Positions 7,602-15,878 of a stretch of 64,000 bases of DNA are shown one piece after another. The stretch covers positions 3,977,001 to 4,041,000 of the forward strand of contig NZ_JAVDYC010000001.1 of the NCBI RefSeq assembly GCF_031458255.1. The letters are read 5' to 3'. The stretch comes from Catenuloplanes niger (lineage in GTDB: Bacteria > Actinomycetota > Actinomycetes > Mycobacteriales > Micromonosporaceae). The position numbers and the translations under genes were made by a program. Every line of letters starts with the position of its first letter. Within the stretch, counting starts at the first letter, position 1. The notes under the pieces are model-generated. The model was not told the origin of the DNA and did not search any database. It was given only the letters and a program-made list of their open reading frames with translations.

Positions 7602-8773
7602 TAGCCGTTGGCCCGGGCCAGGCGCATCAGCAGCTCGATGTTGCTGTTGGTCTTGCGCAGCTGACCGAGCAGCTGCTCGATCGCCTGGCCCTGGTCGGCC
7701 GCGGCCAGGGCGCGGCGGAGGCGCTGGACGACGACGAGCTCGTCCGGTGCCAGCAGGATCTCCTCGCGGCGGGTGCCGGTGGCGTGCAGGTCGACCGCGG
7801 GGAAGACGCGGCGCTCGGCGATCTTGCGGTCGAGCTTGAGCTCGGCGTTGCCGGTGCCCTTGAACTCCTCGAAGATCACGGTGTCCATCTGCGAGCCGGT
7901 CTCGACCAGCGCGGTCGCGATGATGGTGAGCGAGCCACCGTTCTCGATGTTGCGGCCGGCGCCGAGCAGCTGCTTCGGCGGGTAGAGCGCGGTGGTGTCC
8001 AGGCCGCCGCTGAGCGTACGGCCGCCGGACCGGGCCTGGAGGTTGTAGGCGCGCGCCAGGCGGGTGATCGAGTCGAGCAGCACGACCACGTCGCGGCCCT
8101 GCTCGACCAGGCGCTTCGCCCGCTCGATGGCCAGCTCCGCGACCGCGGTGTGCTCGTGCGGCGGACGGTCGAACGTGGCCGCGGCCACCTCGCCGTCGAC
8201 CGAGCGCCGCATGTCGGTAACCTCCTCGGGGCGCTCGTCGACCAGCACCACCATCAGGTGCGCCTCCGGGTGGTTCGTGCTGATCGACTTCGCCAGCGCC
8301 TGCAGCACCATGGTCTTGCCGGCCTTCGGCGGCGAGATGATGAGAGCGCGCTGGCCCTTGCCGATCGGCATCGCCAGGTCGATCACCCGGCTGGTCAGGT
8401 TGTCCGCGTCCGTCTCCAGGCGGAGGCGCTGCTGCGGGTAGAGCGGGGTGAGCTTGTAGAAGTCGGGGCGGCGGCGGGCGTCGTCCGGGTCGCCGCCGTC
8501 GACCGTGAAGACCTTGGTCAGCTGGTTGCCGGCGGCACCGCCGGTCAGCCGGTCACCGCGGCGCAGGCCGTGCCGGTGGACCAGGGACATCGGCACGGTC
8601 ACGTCCTCCGGCGACGGCAGGTAGCCGTCGACCCGCAGGTACGCGTGCCGGTCCTGGATGTCCAGCAGGCCGTCGACCATGGCGAGGTCACCGGTCGGCA
8701 CCTGCTCCTGCTGCGGCTTCTTCGCGCGGCGCCGGGTGGTGGTGTGCCGGTCCAGGGTGCGGGTAGGGCTCAT
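7601..8773 (-). CDS. rho: Short transcription termination factor Rho
   Basis: 390 residues from ATG 8773 (AAGGAGA upstream). After a short basic leader comes the RNA-binding OB fold (about 30-90, [27 protein letters not shown]). The ATPase core has Walker A PPKAGKT at about 148-154, the Walker B region [16 protein letters not shown], the Q-loop segment [11 protein letters not shown] and the R-loop/secondary RNA site [25 protein letters not shown]. It acts as a hexameric RNA-dependent helicase that ends transcription. Actinobacterial Rho usually exceeds 600 residues because of a large Arg/Asp-rich insertion; that insertion is absent, so this may be a second, compact Rho paralogue. A seven-unit tandem repeat lies upstream. 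The stop lies against the IS right end. Confidence 0.94.
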   Translation of the reverse strand: MSPTRTLDRHTTTRRRAKKPQQEQVPTGDLAMVDGLLDIQDRHAYLRVDGYLPSPEDVTVPMSLVHRHGLRRGDRLTGGAAGNQLTKVFTVDGGDPDDARRRPDFYKLTPLYPQQRLRLETDADNLTSRVIDLAMPIGKGQRALIISPPKAGKTMVLQALAKSISTNHPEAHLMVVLVDERPEEVTDMRRSVDGEVAAATFDRPPHEHTAVAELAIERAKRLVEQGRDVVVLLDSITRLARAYNLQARSGGRTLSGGLDTTALYPPKQLLGAGRNIENGGSLTIIATALVETGSQMDTVIFEEFKGTGNAELKLDRKIAERRVFPAVDLHATGTRREEILLAPDELVVVQRLRRALAAADQGQAIEQLLGQLRKTNSNIELLMRLARANG

Positions 8774-9110
8774 CGACGAGTCTCCTTGAGGGTAGGAATC
8801 GCTCGATATGCGCAATAAGCGTCTCGGAGAGCGATCGGGAAAGTTTGTGGGCCGCTCACGTGGTGCAACGGCGGAGATCTCCTACGGGCGGCGCAGACTT
8901 GTGTGCCTGCGGCGGCGATTTCTGTGCCCGCGGCAGCAGAATTTCGTGCCTGTGGCAGCAGATTCTTGTGCCTGCGGCAGCTGAACTTCGTGCCTACGGC
9001 AGCAAATCGTGTGCCTGTGGCGGCTTGCTGTGCCTGCGCCAGACATCCGAGGGACTGCGAGAACGGTAACCCGTTACGTCAAGACCTGCAAGCCCAGTGA
9101 CGGGTTCCCA
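8774..9110. other. 337-bp intergenic region upstream of rho
   Basis: No gene is supported here. It holds the rho leader or promoter on the minus strand and a tandem repeat (8903-9042). Apparent short frames across the repeat only reflect its periodicity. Confidence 0.6.
8903..9042 (-). repeat. Seven degenerate ~22-bp tandem repeats upstream of rho
   Basis: Units begin GTGCCTGYGGCRGC followed by a variable A/T-richer tail. They start near 8903, 8924, 8946, 8968, 8990, 9011 and 9030, a period of 19-22 bp, close to two helical turns. In rho orientation each unit reads as a purine-rich tail followed by GCYGCMRCAGGCAC. The array lies 130-270 nt upstream of the rho start. Confidence 0.8.
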
Positions 9111-10145
9111 CTACGCGGGGTAAGCATGCGTCTCGGTTGCCTTGACGGCCGCCCATACCGTTCGGCCGGGTATCAGGTCGAGCTGAGCGGCTGCGGCGGG
9201 TGTCACATCCGCGGCCGCCGGGAGCGGTCCGGCCAGCTCGATGCGCAGATTGTCGCCGTGCCGCTGGATGCCGGCGATGGTGGCGGCCCAGATGTTCCGC
9301 GGGCTGCCCGCCGGCTTCTCCGCGTACAGCGCGACCGAGGACGGCCGGAACGCGACGAAGACCTCGCCGTCCACCCGATCGTCCACACGCAGCGTGAGGT
9401 CGTCCAGCGTGACCTCGTGCCCGCTCGCCCGTCCCCGGTAGAGGTTCAGTCCGACCAGCCGGGCCACGTAGTCGGTGCGCGGGCGCGCGGTCACGGTCGC
9501 CGCGTCACCCTCCTGCACCACCACACCACCCTCCACGATCACCAGCCGGTCCGCCAGCACCAGCGCGTCCAGCGGGTCGTGCGTGACCAGCAGCGTCGCG
9601 CCGGGGTGCGCGGTCAGGTGCCGCTGCAGTTCCGCCCGGGTGTCCAGCCGCGTCCGGGCGTCCAGCGCCGCGAGCGGCTCGTCGAGCAGGAGCAGACTCG
9701 GGCGTACGGCGAGCGCGCGGGCCAGCGCCACCCGCTGCGCCTGCCCGCCGGAGAGCTGCCGTGGTCGTTTCGACGCGTGCGCGGCGAGCCCGACCCGGGT
9801 CAGCCAGTCGAGCGCGACCGCCCGGGCGGCCCGTCGCCCGACGCCCCGCCGCCGCGGGCCGAACGCCACGTTGTCCAGCGCGGACAGGTGTGGGAACAGC
9901 AGATAGTCCTGGAACACCACGCCGATCGGCCGGCGTTCCGGTGGCAGCGCGCCCAGGTCCTCGTCGCCGAGCCGGACGTGGCCGGCGGTGAGCGGCTGCA
10001 GGCCGGCGAGCGCGCGCAGCGCCGTGGACTTGCCGGCGCCGTTCGGCCCGAGCAGCGCCACCACCTCGCCGGGCGCGATCCGCAGCGCGACGTCCAGCCG
10101 GAACGTGCCCCGGTCGACGGTCAGTCGTGCGTCGAGCCCGGTCAC
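9111..10145 (-). CDS. modC: Molybdate ABC transporter ATP-binding protein
   Basis: 344 residues from GTG 10145, which overlaps the modB stop (GTGA). An ATG at 10163 is an alternative. ABC ATPase motifs are complete: Walker A GPNGAGKS, Q-loop VFQDYLLFPHLSA, signature QLSGGQAQR, Walker B LLLLDEPLAAL and switch His in VTHDPLD. A C-terminal TOBE/Mop-type domain (about 240-344) is typical of ModC and related oxyanion importers. It powers uptake through ModB using ATP at the cytoplasmic face. It is the last gene of a four-gene operon with a MerR/TOBE regulator, modA and modB, joined by 4-nt overlaps. Tungstate or sulfate specificity cannot be excluded from the ATPase alone, but the regulator favours molybdate. 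Confidence 0.9.
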   Translation of the reverse strand: MTGLDARLTVDRGTFRLDVALRIAPGEVVALLGPNGAGKSTALRALAGLQPLTAGHVRLGDEDLGALPPERRPIGVVFQDYLLFPHLSALDNVAFGPRRRGVGRRAARAVALDWLTRVGLAAHASKRPRQLSGGQAQRVALARALAVRPSLLLLDEPLAALDARTRLDTRAELQRHLTAHPGATLLVTHDPLDALVLADRLVIVEGGVVVQEGDAATVTARPRTDYVARLVGLNLYRGRASGHEVTLDDLTLRVDDRVDGEVFVAFRPSSVALYAEKPAGSPRNIWAATIAGIQRHGDNLRIELAGPLPAAADVTPAAAAQLDLIPGRTVWAAVKATETHAYPA

Positions 10146-10933
10146 GTCGCGGATCCCACCCATCGGTCGCGCAGCGCCGCCAGGATCGTCACGGAGACGG
10201 CCAGCAGGATCAGGCTCAGCACGATCGCGGCCTCCACGTCACGTTCCAGCGCCAGATAGACCGCCAGCGGCATCGTCTGCGTCCGGCCCGGGAAGTTCCC
10301 GGCGAACGTGATCGTCGCACCGAACTCGCCGAGCGCCCGTGCCCAGCAGAGCACCCCGCCGGCCGCGATGCCGGGCGCCACCAGCGGCAGCGTGACGTGC
10401 GTGAACGTGGTCCACCGGCCGGCGCCGAGCGTGGCCGCGGCCTCCTCGAACCGCGCGTCCGCGCCGCGCAGCGCCCCCTCCACCGCGATCACCAGGAACG
10501 GCAGCGCCACGAAGGCCTCGGCCAGCACCACGCCCGCGGTGGTGAACGGCAGCGTGATCCCGAAGGCCTGATCCAGCCACTGCCCGATGATGCCGCGCCG
10601 GCCGAAGACCAGCAGCAACGCCACGCCACCGACCACCGGCGGCAGCACCAGCGGCACCGTGACCAGCGCCCGGACCAGCCGCCGGCCGCGGAACTCGACC
10701 CGGGCCAGAAGCCACGCCAGCGGTACGCCGAGCAGCAGGCACAGCACGGTCGCGAGCGTGGCGGTGAGCAGCGACAGGCGGAGCGCGGCCAGCACCTGCG
10801 GCTCGGCCAGCCGTGCGGGCAGCGTGCCCCACGGCGCCCGGATCAGCAGCCCGGCCAGCGGCAGCACCAGGAACGCGAGCCCGAGCAGCGCCGGGACGAG
10901 CAGGGCCACCGGAACCCGTTGCCGTCCGGTCAC
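10142..10933 (-). CDS. modB: Molybdate ABC transporter permease
   Basis: 263 residues, GTG start at 10933 overlapping the modA stop (GTGA). Five to six hydrophobic helices, beginning VALLVPALLGLAFLVLPLAGLL. The EAA coupling loop is seen in EEAAATLGAGRWTTFTHVTLPLVAPGI, and the following GALGEFGATI-like segment (ARALGEFGATITFAGNFPGRTQTMPLAVY) is highly characteristic of ModB/CysT-type permeases. It forms the homodimeric channel energised by ModC and supplied by ModA. Length is normal for the family. Confidence 0.93.
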   Translation of the reverse strand: MTGRQRVPVALLVPALLGLAFLVLPLAGLLIRAPWGTLPARLAEPQVLAALRLSLLTATLATVLCLLLGVPLAWLLARVEFRGRRLVRALVTVPLVLPPVVGGVALLLVFGRRGIIGQWLDQAFGITLPFTTAGVVLAEAFVALPFLVIAVEGALRGADARFEEAAATLGAGRWTTFTHVTLPLVAPGIAAGGVLCWARALGEFGATITFAGNFPGRTQTMPLAVYLALERDVEAAIVLSLILLAVSVTILAALRDRWVGSAT

Positions 10934-11709
10934 GGCGCCTGGAAGCCGGCTTCGGTCAGCACCGCCAGGCCCTCGGTCCGGACGAACTCGACGAAGCCCG
11001 CGGCCGCGGCCGGGTTCGGCGCGTCCGCCAGCACCACGATCGGATAGTCGTTGATCGCGTTCGCCGACTCCGGGAACTCGACGGCGTCCACATCGGACGG
11101 GGCCGCCGTCGCGTCGGTGCGGTAGACCAGCGCCGCGTCCACCTCACCGAGCTTCACCTTGGCGAGCGCGGCCTTCACGTCCCGCTCCAGCGTCACCGGG
11201 GTCACCGTCACCCCGGCCCGTTTCGCGGCCGCGCCGCAGGGCACCTCCTCGGCGCAGAGCGCCACCTTCAGCCCGGGCCGGGCCAGGTCCGCCAGACCGG
11301 TGACATCCTTCGGGTTTCCCTTCGCCACCGCGATGACCAACTGGTTCCGGGCGAACACCACCGGCGCGCCCGCGTTGTTGCCCGCGTCGGTGACCGTCGT
11401 CATGGTGGCCGGCGACGCGGCCGCGAACACGTCGGCCGGCGCGCCCTCGTTGATCTGCGTGGCCAGCCCGGAACTGCCGCCGTAGTTGACCGTGACGAAC
11501 AGCTGCGGATGCCGCGCCTGCAACTGCTGCCCGATCCGGTCGAACGCCTCGGTCAGCGACGCCGCCGCGAAGACGGTGAGCTGCCCGCTCAGCACGTCGC
11601 CGCCGGCCCCACCGGAACCGCCGCTCGCCGCCGGCTCCTCGTCACCGGTTCCGCCGCAGCCGGCGAGCAGCAGGAGCGCCGTCAGTGTGGCAGCCATGGC
11701 GCGCCTCAT
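10930..11709 (-). CDS. modA: Molybdate-binding lipoprotein of the ABC transporter
   Basis: 259 residues. ATG 11709 overlaps the stop of the upstream regulator (ATGA). The signal peptide ends in a lipobox (ALLLLAGC), so the protein should be lipid-anchored outside the membrane. The mature protein has the ModA pattern LTVFAAASLTEAFDRIGQQ, YGGSSGLATQINEGAPADVFAAAS, FARNQLVIAV and LGEVDAALVYRTDA, which line the oxyanion pocket. It captures molybdate for the ModB-ModC channel. Gly/Ser-rich residues after the lipidated Cys form a tether. Tungstate binding is also possible. Confidence 0.94.
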   Translation of the reverse strand: MRRAMAATLTALLLLAGCGGTGDEEPAASGGSGGAGGDVLSGQLTVFAAASLTEAFDRIGQQLQARHPQLFVTVNYGGSSGLATQINEGAPADVFAAASPATMTTVTDAGNNAGAPVVFARNQLVIAVAKGNPKDVTGLADLARPGLKVALCAEEVPCGAAAKRAGVTVTPVTLERDVKAALAKVKLGEVDAALVYRTDATAAPSDVDAVEFPESANAINDYPIVVLADAPNPAAAAGFVEFVRTEGLAVLTEAGFQAP

Positions 11710-12125
11710 GCGGTCCGCCGTCCCGGCGACGCCGTCTCCACGACCACGGTGGTCGACTTGATCACTGCGACCGCGACCGAGCCGACCCGCAGGTCCAGCT
11801 CGTCGACGGCCTCCCGGCTCATCAACGACACCACCCGGAACGGCCCGGCCTGCAGATCCACCTGCGCCATCACACCATCCTTGGCGACCGCGGTCACGAT
11901 GCCACGCAACCGGTTCCGCGCCGACGAGGTCTCCGACGCCGGGTCCGCCGCCGCGTGCTGCTCCCGCACGAACGCGGCCAGCGCCTCCCCCTCGACCACC
12001 CGGTGCCCGGCCTGGTCGCGCACCGCCACCAGCTTCTCGGCGTCGATCCACCGCCGCACGGTGTCCGCACTCACGCCGAGCAGCCCGGCCGCCTCCCCGA
12101 TCCGAAATCGCGTCACGTACGCCAT
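11706..12125 (-). CDS. MerR-type HTH regulator with molybdate-binding TOBE domain
   Basis: 139 residues from ATG 12125. The N-terminus is a MerR/excisionase-like HTH (RFRIGEAAGLLGVSADTVRRWIDAEKL), about residues 5-35. The C-terminal ~70 residues (RNRLRGIVTAVAKDGVMAQVDLQAGPFRVVSLMSREAVDELDLRVGSVAVAVIKSTTVVVE) form a mono-Mop/TOBE domain that binds molybdate in ModE and ModC. The pairing is common ahead of modABC in actinobacteria and replaces ModE. As first gene of the operon it probably represses its own promoter when molybdate is plentiful; that is inference from family and position. Confidence 0.88.
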   Translation of the reverse strand: MAYVTRFRIGEAAGLLGVSADTVRRWIDAEKLVAVRDQAGHRVVEGEALAAFVREQHAAADPASETSSARNRLRGIVTAVAKDGVMAQVDLQAGPFRVVSLMSREAVDELDLRVGSVAVAVIKSTTVVVETASPGRRTA

Positions 12126-12266
12126 CCTACGGCTCGCATCCGCAAGCCTGAAAGGCCTTCGGCGACCGCAACCGCGCCGATGCGGGATTACCCGGTTGTG
12201 GTGGGCCCTCCCGGCTACGATCATGGGCACCATGACGTGTGGGAGGGGCGCTCACCGCCCCGTCGC

Positions 12267-12500
12267 ATGACCGGCCCGACTCCGGCCGCCCCGCCGGACC
12301 TCGCCGCGTGGCTGACCTCCGCCACGCTCCGTTCCGTTGCCGATCCGCCTCGCCGCTCCGCCGTCTTCGACGCGGCGATCGCCGCCCGGCGCGGCACCGC
12401 GTTCTGCGAGGGCGATTCTCACCGCGACATGCGTGCCGACGAGGAGTTCGTGGAGGCCCTCGCCGGCACACGCGACACGATCGGGAAGGCGACGGCATGA
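12267..12500 (+). CDS. Small hypothetical protein
   Basis: 77 residues from ATG 12267 (MTGPTPAAPPDLAAWL). No family was recognised and there is no signal peptide or membrane segment. The composition and third-position GC look coding, and a GGGAGGGG tract lies about 20 nt upstream. Its stop overlaps the ATG of the next frame (ATGA at 12497), which supports a real two-gene unit. The following frame looks damaged, so this may be the remaining part of a decaying locus. Confidence 0.42.
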   Translation: MTGPTPAAPPDLAAWLTSATLRSVADPPRRSAVFDAAIAARRGTAFCEGDSHRDMRADEEFVEALAGTRDTIGKATA

Positions 12501-12778
12501 CGGGTGAGCGGCAGCGCCGCGAACGGAGACGACGCGAGGTGCTGGAGCTGCCGGTGGTCGCGCTGCGTGCGGCCGGCTCGCTGAGCCCGCCACCGGGCGA
12601 GCGGGGGTGGGAGCAGACACAACCGGCTGCGCCCGAACGCGCAGATCTGGACGCGGGACGGCGAACGGGAACGAATCGGTGACCTCGGCGACGCGATCGC
12701 GCACGTGCTGACCACGGCCCCGCTCACGTCCTCCACGGCGACGGGTGGTGGCGGGCGTCCCTGGAGGAGCTGGTCTAA
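12497..12778 (+). pseudogene. Probable frameshifted small gene
   Basis: Coupled to the preceding frame by ATGA, a frame begins MTGERQRRERRRREVLELPV. Continuing it gives a low-complexity tail ending at 12682. Coding-like sequence instead continues in the next frame (HNRLRPNAQIWTRDGERE, then IGDLGDAIAHVLTTAP, about 12618-12717). It then returns to the first frame (PAHVLHGDGWWRASLEELV) and ends at a TAA at 12776-12778 that overlaps the convergent HAD stop. Two compensating indels, real or from sequencing, would join the pieces into a protein of about 93 residues. No family was recognised. Confidence 0.35.
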
Positions 12779-13479
12779 AGCTTCTCGGCCAGGTCGAAGA
12801 CCGTGGTGAGGCGGCGGTCGGCCGGGACGGGGGCGTGGCCGCGCGGGTCGATGAGGTAGGCGCGGATGCCGGCGGCCTCGGGGCCGAGGAAGTCGGGTTC
12901 GAACGTGTCGCCGACGAAGACCGCGTCCTCGGGGGCGGCCTGGAGGGCGGCGAGCGCGGTCGCGTACGTCTGCGGGTGGGGTTTGCGGCGGCCGAGCTCG
13001 ACGGACGTGACGACCTCGGCGAACGCGTCGGCGAGGCCCATCGCGACCAGGTGGTGCGGTACGAGCGAGGGCCAGTGGGTGTTGGTGACCACGGCGAGCT
13101 GGTAGCGCTCGGCGAGCGTGCGGACGAACGACTGGATGCCGGCCGGGTACGTGACGCCGGCGTTCCACTCGTCGAGGTACGCGTGGACGAACTCCTCGCC
13201 CTGCGCGGCCGTGGAGCGGCGGCCGAGAATCTTCGGGAGGAAGTGGGCGGCGGCCTCGGTCATCGAGTACTCACGGTGGCCGGCCTCGCAGCTGCGGTCG
13301 AGCTCGAGGCAGGTGGCGGACCATTCGGCGAGCATGCGCTCGTAGCCGACCTCGACACCCCAGTTCCGCACCGTCGCCCAGGTCTTGGGGTAGCCCTGCG
13401 TGGTGCGGCTGGGGGAGTAGTCGACCAGCGTGCCGAAGAAGTCGAAGAGGATGCGGGTGGGCTGCACGGGATGCATCAT
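12775..13479 (-). CDS. HAD-superfamily hydrolase
   Basis: 234 residues, normal for HAD subfamily I. Motif I is FDFFGTLVDY (Asp nucleophile, DxFGT variant), motif II VVTNTHW, the motif III Lys in RRKPHPQTYA and motif IV VFVGDTFEPDFLGPEAAG. A helical cap lies between motifs I and II. These enzymes remove phosphate, or sometimes halide, from small molecules; the DxFGT form is found in haloacid dehalogenase and phosphoglycolate-like members, and the substrate is unknown. ATGs at 13479 and 13476 are both possible starts. The gene runs the same way as the DUF72 gene, whose stop is 27 nt upstream. Confidence 0.9.
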   Translation of the reverse strand: MMHPVQPTRILFDFFGTLVDYSPSRTTQGYPKTWATVRNWGVEVGYERMLAEWSATCLELDRSCEAGHREYSMTEAAAHFLPKILGRRSTAAQGEEFVHAYLDEWNAGVTYPAGIQSFVRTLAERYQLAVVTNTHWPSLVPHHLVAMGLADAFAEVVTSVELGRRKPHPQTYATALAALQAAPEDAVFVGDTFEPDFLGPEAAGIRAYLIDPRGHAPVPADRRLTTVFDLAEKL

Positions 13480-13506
13480 CGCAGCCGGACCGGGAAACCG
13501 GGAGCG

Positions 13507-14397
13507 TCAGGCGGGGGACGGCCGGGTCCGGGAGCCGACGAGCGAGGCGAGGCGGAGTGCGGTGCGCGGCGCGGTGTCGGCGCAGCACGTGTTGATCAGC
13601 GCGTGCAGCGAGTCGCCCTCGCCGGCCAGTTCGCGCAGCCGGCTCGCCCACTCGGCGAGCTCGTCGTCGCCGTACTCGTAGCGGAACTTCTCCTTCTTGT
13701 CGCCGGACTCCCACGCGCCGCTGCGGCCGTGGAAGCGCACCACGGCCGGGTCCGCGGTGCTGACCGTGATCGGCGGGACGGACGACGGCAGGCCCTGTGC
13801 CATGTCGACGATCACGTGCGAGAGGTCGTGCGACTGCAGGAAGAGCAGCGTGTCGAGCGCGTTCTCGTCGGTGAACCAGCTCGGGTTCCGCAGTTCGACC
13901 GCGACGCGGTGCGGTCGGCAGCGGTCCGCGGTCGCGACGATCCGCTCCTTGGCCTTCTCGCCGTGCGTCAGCCACGGCGGGAACTGCAGCAGCACCACGC
14001 CGAGCTTGCCGGTGTCCGCGAGCGGCGCGAGGACGTCGTGGAAGCCGTCCCAGAGCCGCTCGTACGCGTCCGGGTCGAGGTCCCGCCGGCGCAGCCGTTG
14101 CGCGCCGGAGGCGGGGCGCAACGCGGCCGGGACCGCGCTGGCCGGCGTGGGATGGCCGGTGAACAGCGAGAACGCCTTCACGTTGAAGAGAAAACCGTCC
14201 GGGGTACGGTCGGCCCAGGCGCGCGCGGTCGCCGGTGCCGGGATGCCGTAGTAGGTGGTGTCCACCTCGACCAGGTCGAAGTGCTCCGCGTAGTACGCCA
14301 GCCGCCCGGCCGGGTCGTTGAACTCACGTGGGTACCAGCCGGACGAGACCAGTTCCCGGTCCGCCCAGCCCGACGTGCCGACTCGAATGCCACCCAT
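13507..14397 (-). CDS. DUF72 family protein
   Basis: 296 residues from ATG 14397 (MGGIRVGTSGWADRE). The family signature is clear: GTSGW at the start, HFDLVEVDTTYYGIP, FNVKAFSLFTGHP, LGVVLLQFPPWL, VAVELRNPSWF and VVRFHGRSG. DUF72 proteins adopt a TIM-barrel related to endonuclease IV/xylose isomerase folds, but no reaction has been established. An insertion of Arg-rich sequence (RPASGAQRLRRRDLDPDAYERLW) separates two strands. A TTG at 14448 in frame is a less likely start. It precedes the HAD gene on the same strand. Confidence 0.92.
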   Translation of the reverse strand: MGGIRVGTSGWADRELVSSGWYPREFNDPAGRLAYYAEHFDLVEVDTTYYGIPAPATARAWADRTPDGFLFNVKAFSLFTGHPTPASAVPAALRPASGAQRLRRRDLDPDAYERLWDGFHDVLAPLADTGKLGVVLLQFPPWLTHGEKAKERIVATADRCRPHRVAVELRNPSWFTDENALDTLLFLQSHDLSHVIVDMAQGLPSSVPPITVSTADPAVVRFHGRSGAWESGDKKEKFRYEYGDDELAEWASRLRELAGEGDSLHALINTCCADTAPRTALRLASLVGSRTRPSPA

Positions 14398-14488
14398 GTA
14401 GTTCAGTGGACCCCGGACCGGCCCGCGGGGCAATCCGGGGAACTCCAAAGTGTTACCCCGGCCTCTGCCCCCGGGCCGGATCGACGGC

Positions 14489-15655
14489 CTATCTGGCCGC
14501 GGCCAGCACCTCGTCGGCGACCGCGGTGGCCGCGTCCGGGCGGCCGTGCGTGCGGGCCGCCTCGGAGATCCGGTGACGGTACGCCGGGTCGTCCAGCAGC
14601 GCGATCAGTTCCTGACGGAGCCGGTCCGGCGTCGCGTCCTCGGCCGCGAGCATGCGCGCCGCGCCCAGGTCGGCCAGGTGCCGGGCGGTCCGGCGCTGCT
14701 CGTCGCCCTGAGTCGGGATCAGTGGGATGTAGACGCTCGCCTTGCCCAGCGCGTTGAGCTCGGCCACCGTGCCGGCACCGCTGCGGGCCACCACGACGTC
14801 GGCGGCGGCCAGCACGTCCGGCAGTTCGTCGTGGATGTACGGGAAGACGGTGTATCGCTGCTGCAGGTGCGGCGGCAGGGACGCGTGCCGCTCCCGCATC
14901 ATCTCGTACGAGTAGTCACCGCACTGGTGCAGCACCTGCGCGCGGGTGAGCAGGTCCGGCAGCACCTCGGCGATCAGCTTGTTGACCTGCAGCGCGCCCT
15001 GCGCACCGCCGGTGACGTAGACCAGCGGCAGCCGCGGGTCGAGACCGTACCCGGCGATCGCGCGCTCGCGCTGGCCCATGAACACCTCGGGCCGGATCGG
15101 GTTGCCGGTGACGACGGCCTTGGACCGCACCTTCTCCGGCAGGTGGTCGATCGACGACTCGTGGCTGAGCAGGATGCGGTTGGCGAAGCGGGACAGGATC
15201 CGGTTGGCCAGGCCGACCGCGAGCGTCTGCTCGTGCATGACCAGCGGGCGGCGCAGCAGCCAGGCGGCGACGCCGACCGGCACGCACACGTAGCCACCGG
15301 TGGAGATCACCACGTCGGGTTTCGCCTTCGCCACGGCGACGATCGCCTGCAGCACGCCGAACGGGATGCGGAACGCGTCGGCCACGTTGCGCAGCTGGTC
15401 CTTGACGTTGATGTGGCGCCGCAGCTTGCCCGTGGTGATCGCCTTGAACGGCACGTTGTTCTGCACCGAGATCTTGGCTTCGAGCCCGTGCGAGACGCCG
15501 ACCCAGAGGATGTCCGGCTCTGTCCCGGCCCGGGAGAGCCGTTCGCGGATGGTGCGGATCGTGGTCAGCGCCGGATAGGTGTGACCGCCCGTCCCCCCGC
15601 CGGTGACGATGATCTTGATTTCGCCCACCCGGGCGGCACTGCTGTAGATGGTCAT
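14489..15655 (-). CDS. MurG-like undecaprenyl-PP-MurNAc-pentapeptide GlcNAc transferase
   Basis: 388 residues from ATG 15655 (GAAGGACGC upstream). GT-B glycosyltransferase with MurG motifs: IIVTGGGTGGHTYPAL near the N-terminus, VVISTGGYVCVPVGVAAWLL, PLVMHEQTLAVGLANRIL, VVTGNPIRPEV, YVTGGAQGALQVNKLI and the donor-site ADVVVARSGAGTVAELNALGKASVYIPLIP. MurG adds GlcNAc to lipid I to make lipid II at the inner membrane face. Housekeeping murG sits in the dcw cluster. This copy instead faces alr-ddl, so it is probably a paralogue for a modified wall precursor, or a MurG-like natural-product or exopolysaccharide enzyme; the distinction cannot be made here. Confidence 0.85.
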   Translation of the reverse strand: MTIYSSAARVGEIKIIVTGGGTGGHTYPALTTIRTIRERLSRAGTEPDILWVGVSHGLEAKISVQNNVPFKAITTGKLRRHINVKDQLRNVADAFRIPFGVLQAIVAVAKAKPDVVISTGGYVCVPVGVAAWLLRRPLVMHEQTLAVGLANRILSRFANRILLSHESSIDHLPEKVRSKAVVTGNPIRPEVFMGQRERAIAGYGLDPRLPLVYVTGGAQGALQVNKLIAEVLPDLLTRAQVLHQCGDYSYEMMRERHASLPPHLQQRYTVFPYIHDELPDVLAAADVVVARSGAGTVAELNALGKASVYIPLIPTQGDEQRRTARHLADLGAARMLAAEDATPDRLRQELIALLDDPAYRHRISEAARTHGRPDAATAVADEVLAAAR

Positions 15656-15878
15656 GCGTCCTTCGCCCGCGGTGTCGCGCCAGAGGTCCCGAGTGTAGCC
15701 AGCGGACCCCACCGGTCAATGCGGCGACCACATATCCGCAGCTCAGCAACGGTCCGTGGCACGATCGATCACGCAGGGTCGCCAAGTGAGAAAGGCCACT
15801 GGCGTGAGCATGACATGAGCTTCCAAATGGATAGCCTCACGGGGGATCGTGCTCGGCTGAAGGGAATCCGGAAGGGCT

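Noticed and set aside
8903-9042. CRISPR-like array near rho
   Set aside because: Units are contiguous, degenerate and about 22 bp without distinct spacers, and there are no cas genes.
12252-12704. Minus-strand 150-residue frame between the molybdate regulator and the HAD gene
   Set aside because: The Arg/Ala-rich sequence has no recognisable domain or Shine-Dalgarno site; the plus-strand pair with ATGA coupling is better supported.
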